A stretch of DNA of 64,000 nucleotides, taken from the NCBI RefSeq assembly GCF_014898175.1, contig NZ_CP062948.1, positions 124,001 to 188,000 of the forward strand, written 5' to 3'. This DNA is from Bifidobacterium lemurum. GTDB taxonomy: Bacteria; Actinomycetota; Actinomycetes; Actinomycetales; Bifidobacteriaceae. The translations under genes were made by a program, and so were the position numbers. This document shows positions 51,514 through 60,520 of the stretch, one piece after another (the stretch's first letter is position 1; each line of letters opens with the position of its first letter). Under the pieces are notes generated by a model, which had not been told where the DNA came from, did no database searches, and saw only the letters and a list, made by a program, of their open reading frames with translations.

Positions 51514-53763
51514 TTACGATTCCACCGCCCAGTCGAGGTGCATGAAGTCGGGGACTTTGTACCATTTGACGGGGTATCCGGCACCGTGCGCGCAGAACAC
51601 CGAGTCCGGGGTGTTCTCGAGGTCAGATTCGGGGTCGTACGCGGATTGCGCGACCACCCGTTCCTCGTCATGGCAGGGACGGTATCCGGCGAATGTGCAG
51701 CTCAGACGCCCGCGGCCGTGCGTGTATGAGTGCACCTCCATCGCATAGTCGCGCATCTCCGAAACGGGGCACTCCCCCACCAGCAGCGCGTAGTCGGCGT
51801 CCATCACCGGCGGTTCGAACGAACCGGCCATGCGTTGGATATCCGACATGGCGCGACCGACCATCTCCCCCGGCACCTCCAGGCGGAAACGGTACCACGG
51901 TTCCATCACACGGCATGCGCCGCGCTCCTTCAGCCGCATCAGTCCCTGCCGGATCGCCCGGTAGGTGGCCTGGCGGAAGTCGCCACCCTCCGTGTGTTTG
52001 AGATGCGCCCGGCCTGCGACCAACGTCATCCTCACATCCGTCAGCGGCGAGCCGGTGAGCACACCCAGATGCTCCTTTTCGCGCATATGCGTCATGATGA
52101 GCCGCTGCCAGTTGCGGTCGAGCTCGTTCTCGCTCACCGCGCTGGCGATGCTCACGCCGCCGCTTGGCTCCCCCGGTTCCAAAAGAATATGCACTTCGGC
52201 GTAATGGCGCAGCGGTTCGAAATGCCCCACGCCTTCCGCCGTTTCGGTGACGGTCTCACGGTAGAGGATGCCGCCCGGACCGAACGCCACATCCAGACCG
52301 AACCGGTCGCGCAAGGTTTGCTGGACGATCTCCAACTGTACGGCACCCATCAGCTGCACGTGGATCTCCTGCAGCCGCTCCACCCACGCGACGTGCAGCA
52401 ACGGTTCCTCGTCCTCAAGTTCGCGAAGCGCGCCCAAAAGTTTGTGCAGCATCAGATCGTCAAACGTCGGCTTCGGCGCGGCCTTACGCTGCGCAGCATC
52501 GGCTTGCGATTCGTCCGATTCCTCGGACTTGCCTGAGTCGTCTGGATTGCTCTTTCCGTCCGGGGAATCGGATGCAGGAGACTTGGCCGGCCGTCGCGCC
52601 GCCGTCTCCATCTCGGGTTTCGCGTCGGGAGGTAGGACGGTGTAGGTGAGCACCGGCTGCAATGCGGGCGATTCGGCATCCTTCTCGAAACCGAGTCCCT
52701 CGCCGGGGAATGTTTGGGTCAGGCCGGTCGCGGCGCAGATGGCGCCGGCGGGCAGCTCTGTGGCGATGTCGAATTTCGCGCCGTTGTAGACGCGCAGTTG
52801 GTCGACTTTCTCATGCCAGCGTTCGTCTTGCGCGGCCGCTCCCCCATCAGACTGCCCACCGGCTGAGTGAAGCGGTGCCTCCGACGCGACCGGCGTGGAA
52901 CTCAGCATCGTCTTGGCTTTCAGCGTGCCGCCGGTGACGCGCAGCCAAGTGAGGCGGTTGTGCTGCTGGTCGTGGGCTATTTTGAACACCCGCGCTCCGA
53001 ATTCGGCCGGCCATTGAGGCTCGCGAGCCAGCCGCGACAGGCCGGCCATGAACTCGTCGATGCCGTCGAGTTTCAGCGCGGAACCGAAGAAGACGGGGAA
53101 CAGTCTGCGTTCGGCGATCATGGTTTGGATGCGGCCCAATGAGATTCCGCCGGTCTCCAGAAACTCGTCCAACGCGAGTTCGTCCTGTTCGGCGATGGAT
53201 TCGAGCAGTTCGGCGGAAGGTTCGTCATCTCCGGATGTGATTCCACCCACCTGCCCGGTCGAGTCGGACGATTCCTCTCCGCCGAACATGGCGGCCGCAA
53301 GCGGTAGGCACGCATCGGAGCAGCGGCGATGCAGTTGGGCGAGTACCGTCTCACGGTCGGCGCTTGGGGAGTCCATTTTGTTGACGAAAACGAATGTCGG
53401 CACATGGTATTGCGACAGCAATCGCCACAGCGTTTCCGTATGCCCCTGCACGCCGTCGATGCCGGAGACGACGAGGATCGCGTAATCGAGCACGCGCAAT
53501 ACACGCTCGGTTTCCGCCGCGAAGTCGACGTGGCCCGGCGTGTCCAGCAGGGTGAGTTCGAGATCGCCGCGAACGACTTTGGTCTGATGCGCATGGATGG
53601 TGATGCCGCGCTGCTTTTCCAACGATTCGGTGTCGAGGAAGGCGTCGCCGTGGTCCACGCGGCCGAGTTTGCGGATTTCGCCCGTGCGGTAGAGCAACGC
53701 TTCGGACAGGGTGGTTTTCCCCGCGTCCACATGGGCCACGATGCCCGCAACGATGTGTTTCAT
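51514..53763 (-). CDS. TetM/TetW-like translational GTPase (ribosomal-protection family)
   Basis: A 749-aa EF-G-like GTPase. G1 is GIVAHVDAGKTTLSEALLY, G2 KQRGITIHAHQ, G3 LLDTPGHVDFAAE and G4 FVNKMDSPSADR. The C-terminal domains IV-V include GPGGILYRETVTETAEG and EPWYRFRLEVPGEMVGRAMSDIQ. It resembles Tet ribosomal-protection proteins but carries a Ser/Asp/Lys-rich insert of about 60 residues (roughly 395-450) and weak similarity in the tip loops. It is probably a chromosomal paralogue and need not confer tetracycline resistance. AAAGGGG precedes the ATG. Confidence 0.85.
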   Translation of the reverse strand: MKHIVAGIVAHVDAGKTTLSEALLYRTGEIRKLGRVDHGDAFLDTESLEKQRGITIHAHQTKVVRGDLELTLLDTPGHVDFAAETERVLRVLDYAILVVSGIDGVQGHTETLWRLLSQYHVPTFVFVNKMDSPSADRETVLAQLHRRCSDACLPLAAAMFGGEESSDSTGQVGGITSGDDEPSAELLESIAEQDELALDEFLETGGISLGRIQTMIAERRLFPVFFGSALKLDGIDEFMAGLSRLAREPQWPAEFGARVFKIAHDQQHNRLTWLRVTGGTLKAKTMLSSTPVASEAPLHSAGGQSDGGAAAQDERWHEKVDQLRVYNGAKFDIATELPAGAICAATGLTQTFPGEGLGFEKDAESPALQPVLTYTVLPPDAKPEMETAARRPAKSPASDSPDGKSNPDDSGKSEESDESQADAAQRKAAPKPTFDDLMLHKLLGALRELEDEEPLLHVAWVERLQEIHVQLMGAVQLEIVQQTLRDRFGLDVAFGPGGILYRETVTETAEGVGHFEPLRHYAEVHILLEPGEPSGGVSIASAVSENELDRNWQRLIMTHMREKEHLGVLTGSPLTDVRMTLVAGRAHLKHTEGGDFRQATYRAIRQGLMRLKERGACRVMEPWYRFRLEVPGEMVGRAMSDIQRMAGSFEPPVMDADYALLVGECPVSEMRDYAMEVHSYTHGRGRLSCTFAGYRPCHDEERVVAQSAYDPESDLENTPDSVFCAHGAGYPVKWYKVPDFMHLDWAVES

Positions 53764-53839
53764 CGGAACCCCTTTCGCACGCGGCGATGTCCAGAACGTG
53801 TCCGTGCGACCCTTTTGCGAGGACCAAACGAATAAAAAT

Positions 53840-53875
53840 GGCTGGGATTCGTTGGAATTCCAACGAATCCCAGCC
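53840..53875 (-). terminator. Intrinsic terminator of ileS
   Basis: GGCTGGGATTCGTTGG (53840-53855), AATT, then its exact complement (53860-53875). On the minus strand it is followed by ATTTTTATT, a textbook terminator about 75 bases past the ileS stop. Confidence 0.93.
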
Positions 53876-53950
53876 TATACGAAATGTGCTTTCGTGTGCG
53901 GTTTCCTCGCACGGGCGTCACTGCGCGCGACGCCCATGCGAACCCGCCAA

Positions 53951-56900
53951 TCAGGCCTTGACGACCTGAACGCCGAGTTCCTTCACGTCCGCGGCCTCGA
54001 TTTCAAGGGAGGTGGCCAGCGTCTCGCCGGCGATCAGATCCTTGAACTGTTCGGCCTTGGCCGCATCGGCGGCGGGCACGGTCAACGTCAGCGCGATACG
54101 GTCGGCGATGTCGAGACCGGCGGACTTACGGGCGTCCTGCACGGCGCGAATCGCATCACGCGCGTAGCCTTCGGCCACCAGATCGTCGGTCAGCGCGGTG
54201 TCGAGGATCACGAAACCACCGGTCGGCAGAGCCGCGGAGACGGCGGCCGCATCGGCATCCGCGTTCTCCTGCTCCACACGGTTGATCAGCTCGTACTCGC
54301 CTTCGACCAGCGCGATCTCCCCGTTCGGGGTCTCCACCACGGGAGCGCCGGAGGTGTCCACATGCCATGCGCCGGACTTGGAGGCCTTGATCGCGAACTG
54401 CACCTGCTTGCCCAAGCGAGGGCCGGCGGCGCGCGCGTTCACACGCAGCTCGTTGACGATCTTCAACCCATGCTCGCCGGCGTCCTCCAGTGTGGAGAGC
54501 GCGACGGCCTTGACGTTGAGCTCGGACTTCAGAATCTCCTCATACGCGGCGACGGCGGTCGGATCGGCCACCACGACGGTGAGCTTGGACAACGGCTGGC
54601 GCACGCGGATCTGCTCGGCCTTACGCAGCGACAAGGTGCCGGAGACCACCTCGCGCACCTTCTCCATGGCGGCGACGAGCGCATCGTCGCCCACCAGCAC
54701 CTCGCCCAGTTCGGTCGCGGCGCCGGACGCGTCGACCAGCGCCGGCCAGTCGGCCAGATGCACGGATTCGCCGCCGGTCAGGCCACGCCACACGGCTTCG
54801 GCCTCCATCGGGGCGAGCGGCGCGAGCACGCGCATGAACGCCTCGAGCACGGTGTACAGCGTGTTGAACGCGTTCTCGTCCTCGTTCCAGAAGCGGTCTC
54901 GCGTGTTGCGGATGTACCAGTTGGTGAGCACGTCGATGAAGTCGCTTACCGCGTCGCAGGCGTCGGAGATCGCGAACTCGTCCAGCGACTTGGTCGCGCG
55001 CTCGAGCAGCATGCGGGCGCGGGCCAGCAGGTAGCGGTCCATCTCGGGCAGGGCGGCCACCTCGTCGGCACGCAGGGTGCGCGCGTCGAAGCCCTTGCCG
55101 CCGTTGGCCGCATTGGCGTACAGCGTGAAGAAGTAGTAGGAGCTCCACACCGGCAGCATGACCTGGCGCACGGTGTCGCGGATGCCTTCGGCGGTGACGA
55201 TCAGGTTGCCGCCGCGCAGGATCGGCGAGGACATGAGGAACCAACGCATCGCGTCGGAGCCGAAGTCGTTGAACACGCCGTTGACGTCCGGATAGTTGCG
55301 CAGGTGCTTCGACATCTTCTGGCCGTCGGAGCCGAGCACGATGCCGTGGCAGATCACGTTCTTGAACGCGGGTTTGTCGAACAGGGCGGTGGCCATGATG
55401 TGCAGCGTGTAGAACCAGCCGCGGGTCTGGCCGATGTATTCGACGATGTAGTCGCACGGGAAGTGCTGTTCGAAGAAGTCCTTGTTCTCGAACGGGTAAT
55501 GGAACTGCGCGAAGGGCATGGAGCCGGATTCGAACCAGCAGTCGAGCACGTCGGTGATGCGGTGCATGCGGCTCTTGCCGGTCGGGTCGTCCGGGTTGAC
55601 GCGGGTCAGATTGTCGATCCACGGGCGGTGCATGTTGATCTCACCCTTGTCATCGCGCGGATAGTCGCCGAAGTCGTCTTTGAGCTCCTCCAGCGAGCCG
55701 TACACGTCGACGCGCGGATACTTCGGATCGTCGCTCACCCACACCGGGATCGGGCTGCCCCAGAAACGGTTGCGGGAGATGGACCAGTCGCGCGCGTTGG
55801 CGAGCCATTTGCCGAACTGTCCGTCCTTGACGTTGTCGGGGATCCAGTTGATCTCCTGGTTGAGTTCGAGCAGACGGTCCTTGATCTTGGTCACGGAGAC
55901 GAACCAGCTGGAGACCGGCTTATAGATCAGAGGGGTGGCGCAGCGCCAGCAGTGCGGGTAGGAGTGCACGTAGCTCTTCTCCTGGAAGAGAATCGCGCGC
56001 TGGTCCTCTCCCATGCGGGCGAGCGGACCGTCGCCGGCGCGCAGGTTGCGCAGGATCGGCAGGTTCGCGTCGAACACGTACTGGCCCTCATAGTCGGGGC
56101 ACAGCGCGTTGAAGTGGCAGCCTTCGTCGAGCACGTCCACGCTCTTGATGCCGTGCGCGTTGAGCGTGTTCATATCGTCCTCGCCATAGGGCGCCTGATG
56201 CACGAGGCCGGTACCCTCGTTGGTGTCGACGTAGTCGGCGGTGAAGATCTGATAGGCGTTCGGGCCGGGGGTGCCGCCTTCGGCGAGCGCCTCGTCGGAG
56301 GCGAAGTATGGGAACACCGGCCAGTAACGCCAGCCTTCCATCTCGGCACCCTTGAGTTCGCGCACGATCTCGTAGTTCTCGCCGAGCTCCTTCGCATAGG
56401 AGGCGAGCAGGGGCTTGCCGAGGTAGAACTTCTTGCCGACGAACTTGCCTTCGGTGGGGCGCACCTCGACGTAGTCGATGTCGGCGCCGACGACGATGGC
56501 GAAGTTGGTGGGCACGGTCCACGGCGTGGTGGTCCAGAAGACGGCGTAGGCGTCCTCCTCGTCGCGCAGCTTGACGGCCACAGAGACAGTGGTGTCCTGA
56601 CGGTCCTGGTAGACGTCGGCGTCCATGCGCAGCTCGTGCGCGCTCAGCGGCGTCTGGTCCTTCGGGCAGTACGGCAGCACGCGGTAGCCCTTGTAGGCCA
56701 GGCCTTTGTCGTAGAGCTGCTTGAACGCCCACATCACAGACTCCATGTAGGGGATGTTGAGCGTCTTGTAGCCGTGCTCGAAGTCGACCCAGCGGGCCTG
56801 ACGGTGCACGTACTCCTGCCATTCGTTGGTGTATTTGAGCACCGAGGAGCGGCAGGCCTCGTTGAACTTGTCGATGCCGAGCTCGTGGATCTGGTCCACG

Positions 56901-57271
56901 GAGTCGATGCCGAGCTCCTTCTGCGCCTCCAGTTCGGCGGGCAGGCCGTGGGTGTCCCAGCCGAACACGCGGTTGACCTTGCGCCCCTTCATGGTCTGGT
57001 AGCGCGGGATCACGTCCTTCGCGTAGCCGGTCAGCAGATGGCCGTAGTGCGGCAGACCGTTGGCGAAGGGCGGGCCGTCGAAGAACACGAACTCGTTCTG
57101 GCTGTGGTCGCCGGAGGGGTTGCGTTCGATGGATTTGTTGAAGGTGTCGTCCTGGTCCCAGTACTTGAGGACGGATTCCTCCAGGTTGGGAAAGCTGGGG
57201 TTCGGGGCGACGTGCTGGGTTTCGTCGCTCACCGATGCCTTGGGATACACGCTGTTGGTGTTCTCGCTCAC
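53951..57271 (-). CDS. ileS: Isoleucyl-tRNA synthetase (eukaryote-like, IleS2 type)
   Basis: A 1,106-aa class I synthetase that charges tRNA-Ile. The HIGH motif is GPPFANGLPHYGHLL and the KMSKS loop DGQKMSKHLRNYPD. GWDTHGLPAE and the CP1 editing domain (FWTTTPWTVPTNFAI) are clear. The sequence around HIGH and KMSKS is of the eukaryote-like form, the type linked to natural mupirocin insensitivity. I chose the GTG at 57271 because GAGGAG lies eight bases upstream. ATG 57310 is poorer. A T-box leader precedes it and a strong terminator follows. Confidence 0.95.
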   Translation of the reverse strand: MSENTNSVYPKASVSDETQHVAPNPSFPNLEESVLKYWDQDDTFNKSIERNPSGDHSQNEFVFFDGPPFANGLPHYGHLLTGYAKDVIPRYQTMKGRKVNRVFGWDTHGLPAELEAQKELGIDSVDQIHELGIDKFNEACRSSVLKYTNEWQEYVHRQARWVDFEHGYKTLNIPYMESVMWAFKQLYDKGLAYKGYRVLPYCPKDQTPLSAHELRMDADVYQDRQDTTVSVAVKLRDEEDAYAVFWTTTPWTVPTNFAIVVGADIDYVEVRPTEGKFVGKKFYLGKPLLASYAKELGENYEIVRELKGAEMEGWRYWPVFPYFASDEALAEGGTPGPNAYQIFTADYVDTNEGTGLVHQAPYGEDDMNTLNAHGIKSVDVLDEGCHFNALCPDYEGQYVFDANLPILRNLRAGDGPLARMGEDQRAILFQEKSYVHSYPHCWRCATPLIYKPVSSWFVSVTKIKDRLLELNQEINWIPDNVKDGQFGKWLANARDWSISRNRFWGSPIPVWVSDDPKYPRVDVYGSLEELKDDFGDYPRDDKGEINMHRPWIDNLTRVNPDDPTGKSRMHRITDVLDCWFESGSMPFAQFHYPFENKDFFEQHFPCDYIVEYIGQTRGWFYTLHIMATALFDKPAFKNVICHGIVLGSDGQKMSKHLRNYPDVNGVFNDFGSDAMRWFLMSSPILRGGNLIVTAEGIRDTVRQVMLPVWSSYYFFTLYANAANGGKGFDARTLRADEVAALPEMDRYLLARARMLLERATKSLDEFAISDACDAVSDFIDVLTNWYIRNTRDRFWNEDENAFNTLYTVLEAFMRVLAPLAPMEAEAVWRGLTGGESVHLADWPALVDASGAATELGEVLVGDDALVAAMEKVREVVSGTLSLRKAEQIRVRQPLSKLTVVVADPTAVAAYEEILKSELNVKAVALSTLEDAGEHGLKIVNELRVNARAAGPRLGKQVQFAIKASKSGAWHVDTSGAPVVETPNGEIALVEGEYELINRVEQENADADAAAVSAALPTGGFVILDTALTDDLVAEGYARDAIRAVQDARKSAGLDIADRIALTLTVPAADAAKAEQFKDLIAGETLATSLEIEAADVKELGVQVVKA

Positions 57272-57279
57272 CGCTGTTC

Positions 57280-57560
57280 TCCTCGTGAGATGCTTCGTTG
57301 GTTTCCTCACGAGGACGATGATGACGGGCCGGTCGTTTCATCCGTTCCCCGCTGTCGCGCTGCTGCTGCGCTTCGGGATGCGGACCGCACCGGCCGCGGC
57401 ATTACCGCGGTACCACCTCGCTTGCCACGCTTCGTCGCCCGGTTTGGGGCGATGATGCGCGACCGCTTCATGTCCGGCTGTTTCGGGCCGGTCCCGTCGG
57501 GTCTAATAAGCCGCGTTCGCCGTGCGATATGCTTCGCACCGACGGCCGCCGCCGTTCTTC
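57280..57560 (-). promoter_or_regulatory. T-box leader of ileS
   Basis: The T-box core GGTGGTACCGCGG is present on the minus strand at 57405-57417. It is followed by TAATGCCGCGGC, which can pair with CCGCGG to make the antiterminator or antisequestrator. Upstream lie short hairpins, such as GTGCGA/TCGCAC near 57525-57540, that fit a compact Stem I. No T-run terminator stands between the T-box and ileS, so control is probably of translation, as known for actinobacterial ileS. Uncharged tRNA-Ile would switch expression on. Outer limits are approximate. Confidence 0.88.
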
Positions 57561-57755
57561 CGAGCGCTCCCCGCTGATAACGGATCGTCGCGTCACAACG
57601 CCGCCCATCATAGCACCGCCGGGCGGACGAAGTTCCGGTGGGTTCCGCGCAGTGTTGCAAGAGGTTCACACGACAATCCTCACAAGATCGGAAATAGGTT
57701 CACTGCTCAACAAAGAGAAATATCTACCGCACGCACTGCCGCTCACAAAGAGAAG

Positions 57756-57905
57756 CTATATCACTCTCTCATAGGAAAACACTTGGAATATGCAATGCAT
57801 CGCTACGCGCATGCTGACCACAACCAGCAGTGCGGCTCTTAGCACTTTCACCGTAAAGTGACGTTCCTTTTCCACATGCATAACAGTCATATCTATACGC
57901 CACAT
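57756..57905 (-). CDS. Possible 49-residue peptide downstream of the CRISPR array
   Basis: An ATG at 57905, six bases after AAAGGAG, opens 49 codons (MWRIDMTVMHVEKERH at the start). The middle is hydrophobic (VLRAALLVVVSMRVAMHCIF). No similarity is recognised. A competing 87-codon frame on the same strand (57769-58032) reads through a terminator hairpin and is less likely. The strong ribosome site is the main support. Confidence 0.3.
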   Translation of the reverse strand: MWRIDMTVMHVEKERHFTVKVLRAALLVVVSMRVAMHCIFQVFSYERVI

Positions 57906-57993
57906 CCGAATCTCCTTTCATGGCTCTCCAAATATTTATTGGCATGGTATGCCGAGACAGAATCTCAAAACAGATGTCGTCATGAAACATATT

Positions 57994-58026
57994 GAAAAAG
58001 CCGTCTTCTCCAACAGAAGACGGCTT
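57994..58026 (-). terminator. Strong minus-strand terminator near the array
   Basis: AAGCCGTCTTCT (57998-58009), a 5-base loop, then its exact complement (58015-58026). On the minus strand it runs into TTTTTC. It would end any transcript crossing the array on the minus strand, or a small RNA beginning near 58100. Confidence 0.85.
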
Positions 58027-58211
58027 AAACACGCAACTAAAGCACTAATTCTCAGCTTCAAATATTAATCACGCGCAAAAACCAAAGTAGACCATTCACA
58101 AAGACAACGCCAATCCCTCGTATGAAGAACTAACATTTTCACCGATGCAGGTCTCATTGTCATCACTCAGCGACACCATATACGACTCTATTTATATCGG
58201 GAACAGGGACG

Positions 58212-59207
58212 ACGAAAGATCCCTGCTCACCCTTCTTGATAAGCTTGAACCTCCACGAACTCTCCTCCGCCATCTAGCTGGGAATTAGCATTCACCCTTC
58301 TTGATAAGCTTGGCATCACGGGAACGTGGCCGCTCCATTCGCTGGGAATTAGCATTCACCCTTCTTGATAAGCTTGCATCTTGCCCGCATTCACGGGATG
58401 TTTGGCTGGGAATTAGCATTCACCCTTCTTGATAAGCTTGCTTCGTGCTGCTCACCGCCTGACCAAAGGCTGGGATTAGCATTCACCCTTCTTGATAAGC
58501 TTGTTCATCGATGAGATCCCGCAGGCCTACAGCTGGGAATTAGCATTCACCCTTCTTGATAAGCTTGCGAAAAGTAATAGGACATGCGCTTCTTAGCTGG
58601 GAATTAGCATTCACCCTTCTTGATAAGCTTGATGGCCACCGCCACCCGATACGATCTTAGCTGGGAATTAGCATTCACCCTTCTTGATAAGCTTGAGCTC
58701 ACGGCAACACCGCCTACTATGCAGCTGGGAATTAGCATTCACCCTTCTTGATAAGCTTGGGCAACGGCGTCGGCACGCAGATGATCGGCTGGGAATTAGC
58801 ATTCACCCTTCTTGATAAGCTTGCCGTCCGCGAACTCGACATCTATCGCGTGCTGGGAATTAGCATTCACCCTTCTTGATAAGCTTGATAGATGGTCTGC
58901 TCATCCCGCATGAGCGCTGGGAATTAGCATTCACCCTTCTTGATAAGCTTGGATGTAACCTCAATGAACGTCACACCAAGCGGGGAATTAGCATTCACCC
59001 TTCTTGATAAGCTTGCTTCAGCGGATTCATCGCCAACTCCTTTGCTGGGAATTAGCATTCACCCTTCTTGATAAGCTTGCACCCGCACGACATACACGGC
59101 TTCAAATGCTGGGAATTAGCATTCACCCTTCTTGATAAGCTTGTGGCGTATACGTAGACGAGCCAATGGTCGCTGGGAATTAGCATTCACCCTTCTTGAT
59201 AAGCTTG
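58212..59207. CRISPR. CRISPR array, 16 repeats and 15 spacers, type II-C
   Basis: The repeat is 36 bases, beginning GCTGGGAATTAGC and ending TTGATAAGCTTG, at a strict 64-base period with 28-base spacers (the first is 29). The leftmost copy (58212-58247) is degenerate in its first half, so the cas2-side end (right) is probably where new spacers were added. Other variants are a one-base deletion in repeat 5 (58469-58503) and T to G in repeat 13 (58980-59015). The remaining 13 repeats are identical. Spacers do not match anything else I can see in this window. The associated genes are cas2, cas1 and cas9, with no csn2 or cas4, which makes it type II-C. Confidence 0.97.
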
Positions 59208-59260
59208 ATAGCTCGTCAAGAAGGGCTATTTTCCAATAGGTTACGCTCGATTTTCCAATC
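59190..59260 (+). ncRNA. Repeat:anti-repeat hairpin, candidate tracrRNA region
   Basis: The last repeat's CCCTTCTTGA and AGCT (59190-59199, 59202-59205) pair with AGCT and TCAAGAAGGG just outside the array (59210-59213, 59216-59225) through the loop TGAT. After GGG, CTATTTTCCAAT (59226-59237) also fits the complement of the repeat's first 12 bases, apart from a six-base gap. Two small stems with TTCC loops follow (59226-59239 and 59249-59260). The layout copies a spacer-repeat-loop-anti-repeat guide. No terminator is seen, and the end overlaps the cas2 stop. A rival anti-repeat lies at 58042-58056. Confidence 0.45.
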
Positions 59261-59591
59261 AAAAAAGCAAAAGCGTATCTGGAGTTTCTTCCTCATGATC
59301 CACCTTACGACTGGAAAAACGCAGCGCCGTCGACCACTGGTGATCGCTGATATGCAGTATTCGGACCTGCCCTTTCGCTGGCAGGTTTTCTTTTACCATC
59401 TTCACCGTCGCCCTGTTTCCAGCCTGAGTTGGCGTATATCGAGCGTATACAGAGAATTGCACCATCGAATAGCCCATATCAAGCAGCAAGTTACGAAACC
59501 GTGTGGCCTCTTGCCTTTGCTTCTTGGTTCGCACCGGCAAATCAAACATCACCAAACACCACATGCCTCCGCTGTCCTCATCGATTTTCAT
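59259..59591 (-). CDS. cas2: CRISPR-associated endonuclease Cas2
   Basis: A 110-aa Cas2. MWCLVMFDLPVRTKKQR is the first strand with the conserved Asp, followed by LLLDMGYSMVQFSVYARYTPT and RILHISDHQW. Cas2 dimers hold two Cas1 dimers during spacer capture. GAGGGG precedes the ATG at 59591, which lies 14 bases inside the end of cas1. Frames extending to 59669 are not needed. It looks intact, but its partner Cas1 is interrupted. Confidence 0.93.
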   Translation of the reverse strand: MKIDEDSGGMWCLVMFDLPVRTKKQRQEATRFRNLLLDMGYSMVQFSVYARYTPTQAGNRATVKMVKENLPAKGQVRILHISDHQWSTALRFSSRKVDHEEETPDTLLLF

Positions 59592-60492
59592 AGATCCCCT
59601 CAAAGAGAGGAACCTCAAGACGGTCGATCTTTTTCTCGCAGTACATTCCAAACTGCTGAGCAAAGTCATTCAAAGAGCTTGGAATGGTCAAACCAACACC
59701 GTTAAACTGCTGATTCACAGCATCAACAAGGTAACGCTTGATTTCACGGTCCGAGAGAACGTCGTCTTCGTCAAGATTCGATACAGCCAAATCAATTGCT
59801 GGACGGTAAACCTCTATGAGATCATCAGCGAGACAATAGTAATTGCCTCTGCCATGATGGTTCACTCCAAACACTGGTGATAATCCTGCTGATATAACCG
59901 CTTTGATCGCAAAACCTCATAAAACCATGTAGGCATAGTCCAGTTGAGCGTTACGGCCCAATCCACTTCCGGGGGCGCGCGTGAACTCATGGTCACGAGG
60001 GAATACTCGTTTCCAGTATTCCCTAGCGGCATAACCTTCTACATTCGCGGGATCGCCTGATCTTACTTGCGCGGCAATGCCTCGCAATAAACCACCACCA
60101 TCAATATGTTGAGAATCCAGACAAGCGGCTTGTCCGCGTATTTTATTCTGCACGATACGCGCCCAAGCATTCTTTTTTCGAGGTAACGACATCTGCGACT
60201 GTGCAATATGCCGTGCCGTGACATATGTATGCGTTTCGCTCCATGAGTGCATTGCGGAAATGGGAACGGACCGCCAATCACACAATATAACGCTTACACC
60301 ATATTTGGCCAACTCATACAGCGCCGCAGTCGAGCAATTCGCCTTCAGCCCCAGCAACATCACAGCAGTCTGGGCAAGCGGCACTTCCGTAGGCGAGTCA
60401 GCATTCGTTGGCTGTATACTGACTCGTCCACGGACATAAGTGATTCGTCCCTCAAGTTCCGTACAATCAATTACTCTCCATGCATTTTGCAT
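59578..60492 (-). pseudogene. cas1: CRISPR-associated integrase Cas1, interrupted by one stop codon
   Basis: The frame gives 304 codons of type II Cas1, broken only by TGA at 59917-59919. The sequence reads LDYAYMVL, stop, GFAIKAVISAGLSPVFGVNHHGRGN without loss of frame, and a single C-to-T change from CGA (Arg) would explain it. Before the stop lie MQNAWRVIDCTELEG, ALYELAKYGVSVILCDW and GDPANVEGYAAREYW, with the first metal Glu. After the stop lie the catalytic His (NHHGRG) and Asp/Glu (CLADDLIEVYRP). The truncated product would lack two metal ligands. GAGGAAGG precedes the ATG. It follows cas9 by 28 bases. Confidence 0.93.
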
Positions 60493-60520
60493 ACCTTCCT
60501 CGCATCCGTCTCAGCCTTTC

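Noticed and set aside
51514..53763. Acquired tetracycline-resistance gene
   Set aside because: No mobile element, differing GC or transfer genes surround it. The sequence has a large low-complexity insert and fits a resident paralogue better.
53711..57577. 1,288-codon plus-strand open frame over ileS
   Set aside because: It mirrors ileS codon bias on the opposite strand and crosses the ileS terminator and T-box. No family features.
57769..58032. 87-codon minus-strand frame next to the array
   Set aside because: It begins inside a strong terminator hairpin and has no ribosome site. A 49-codon frame with a good site overlaps it.
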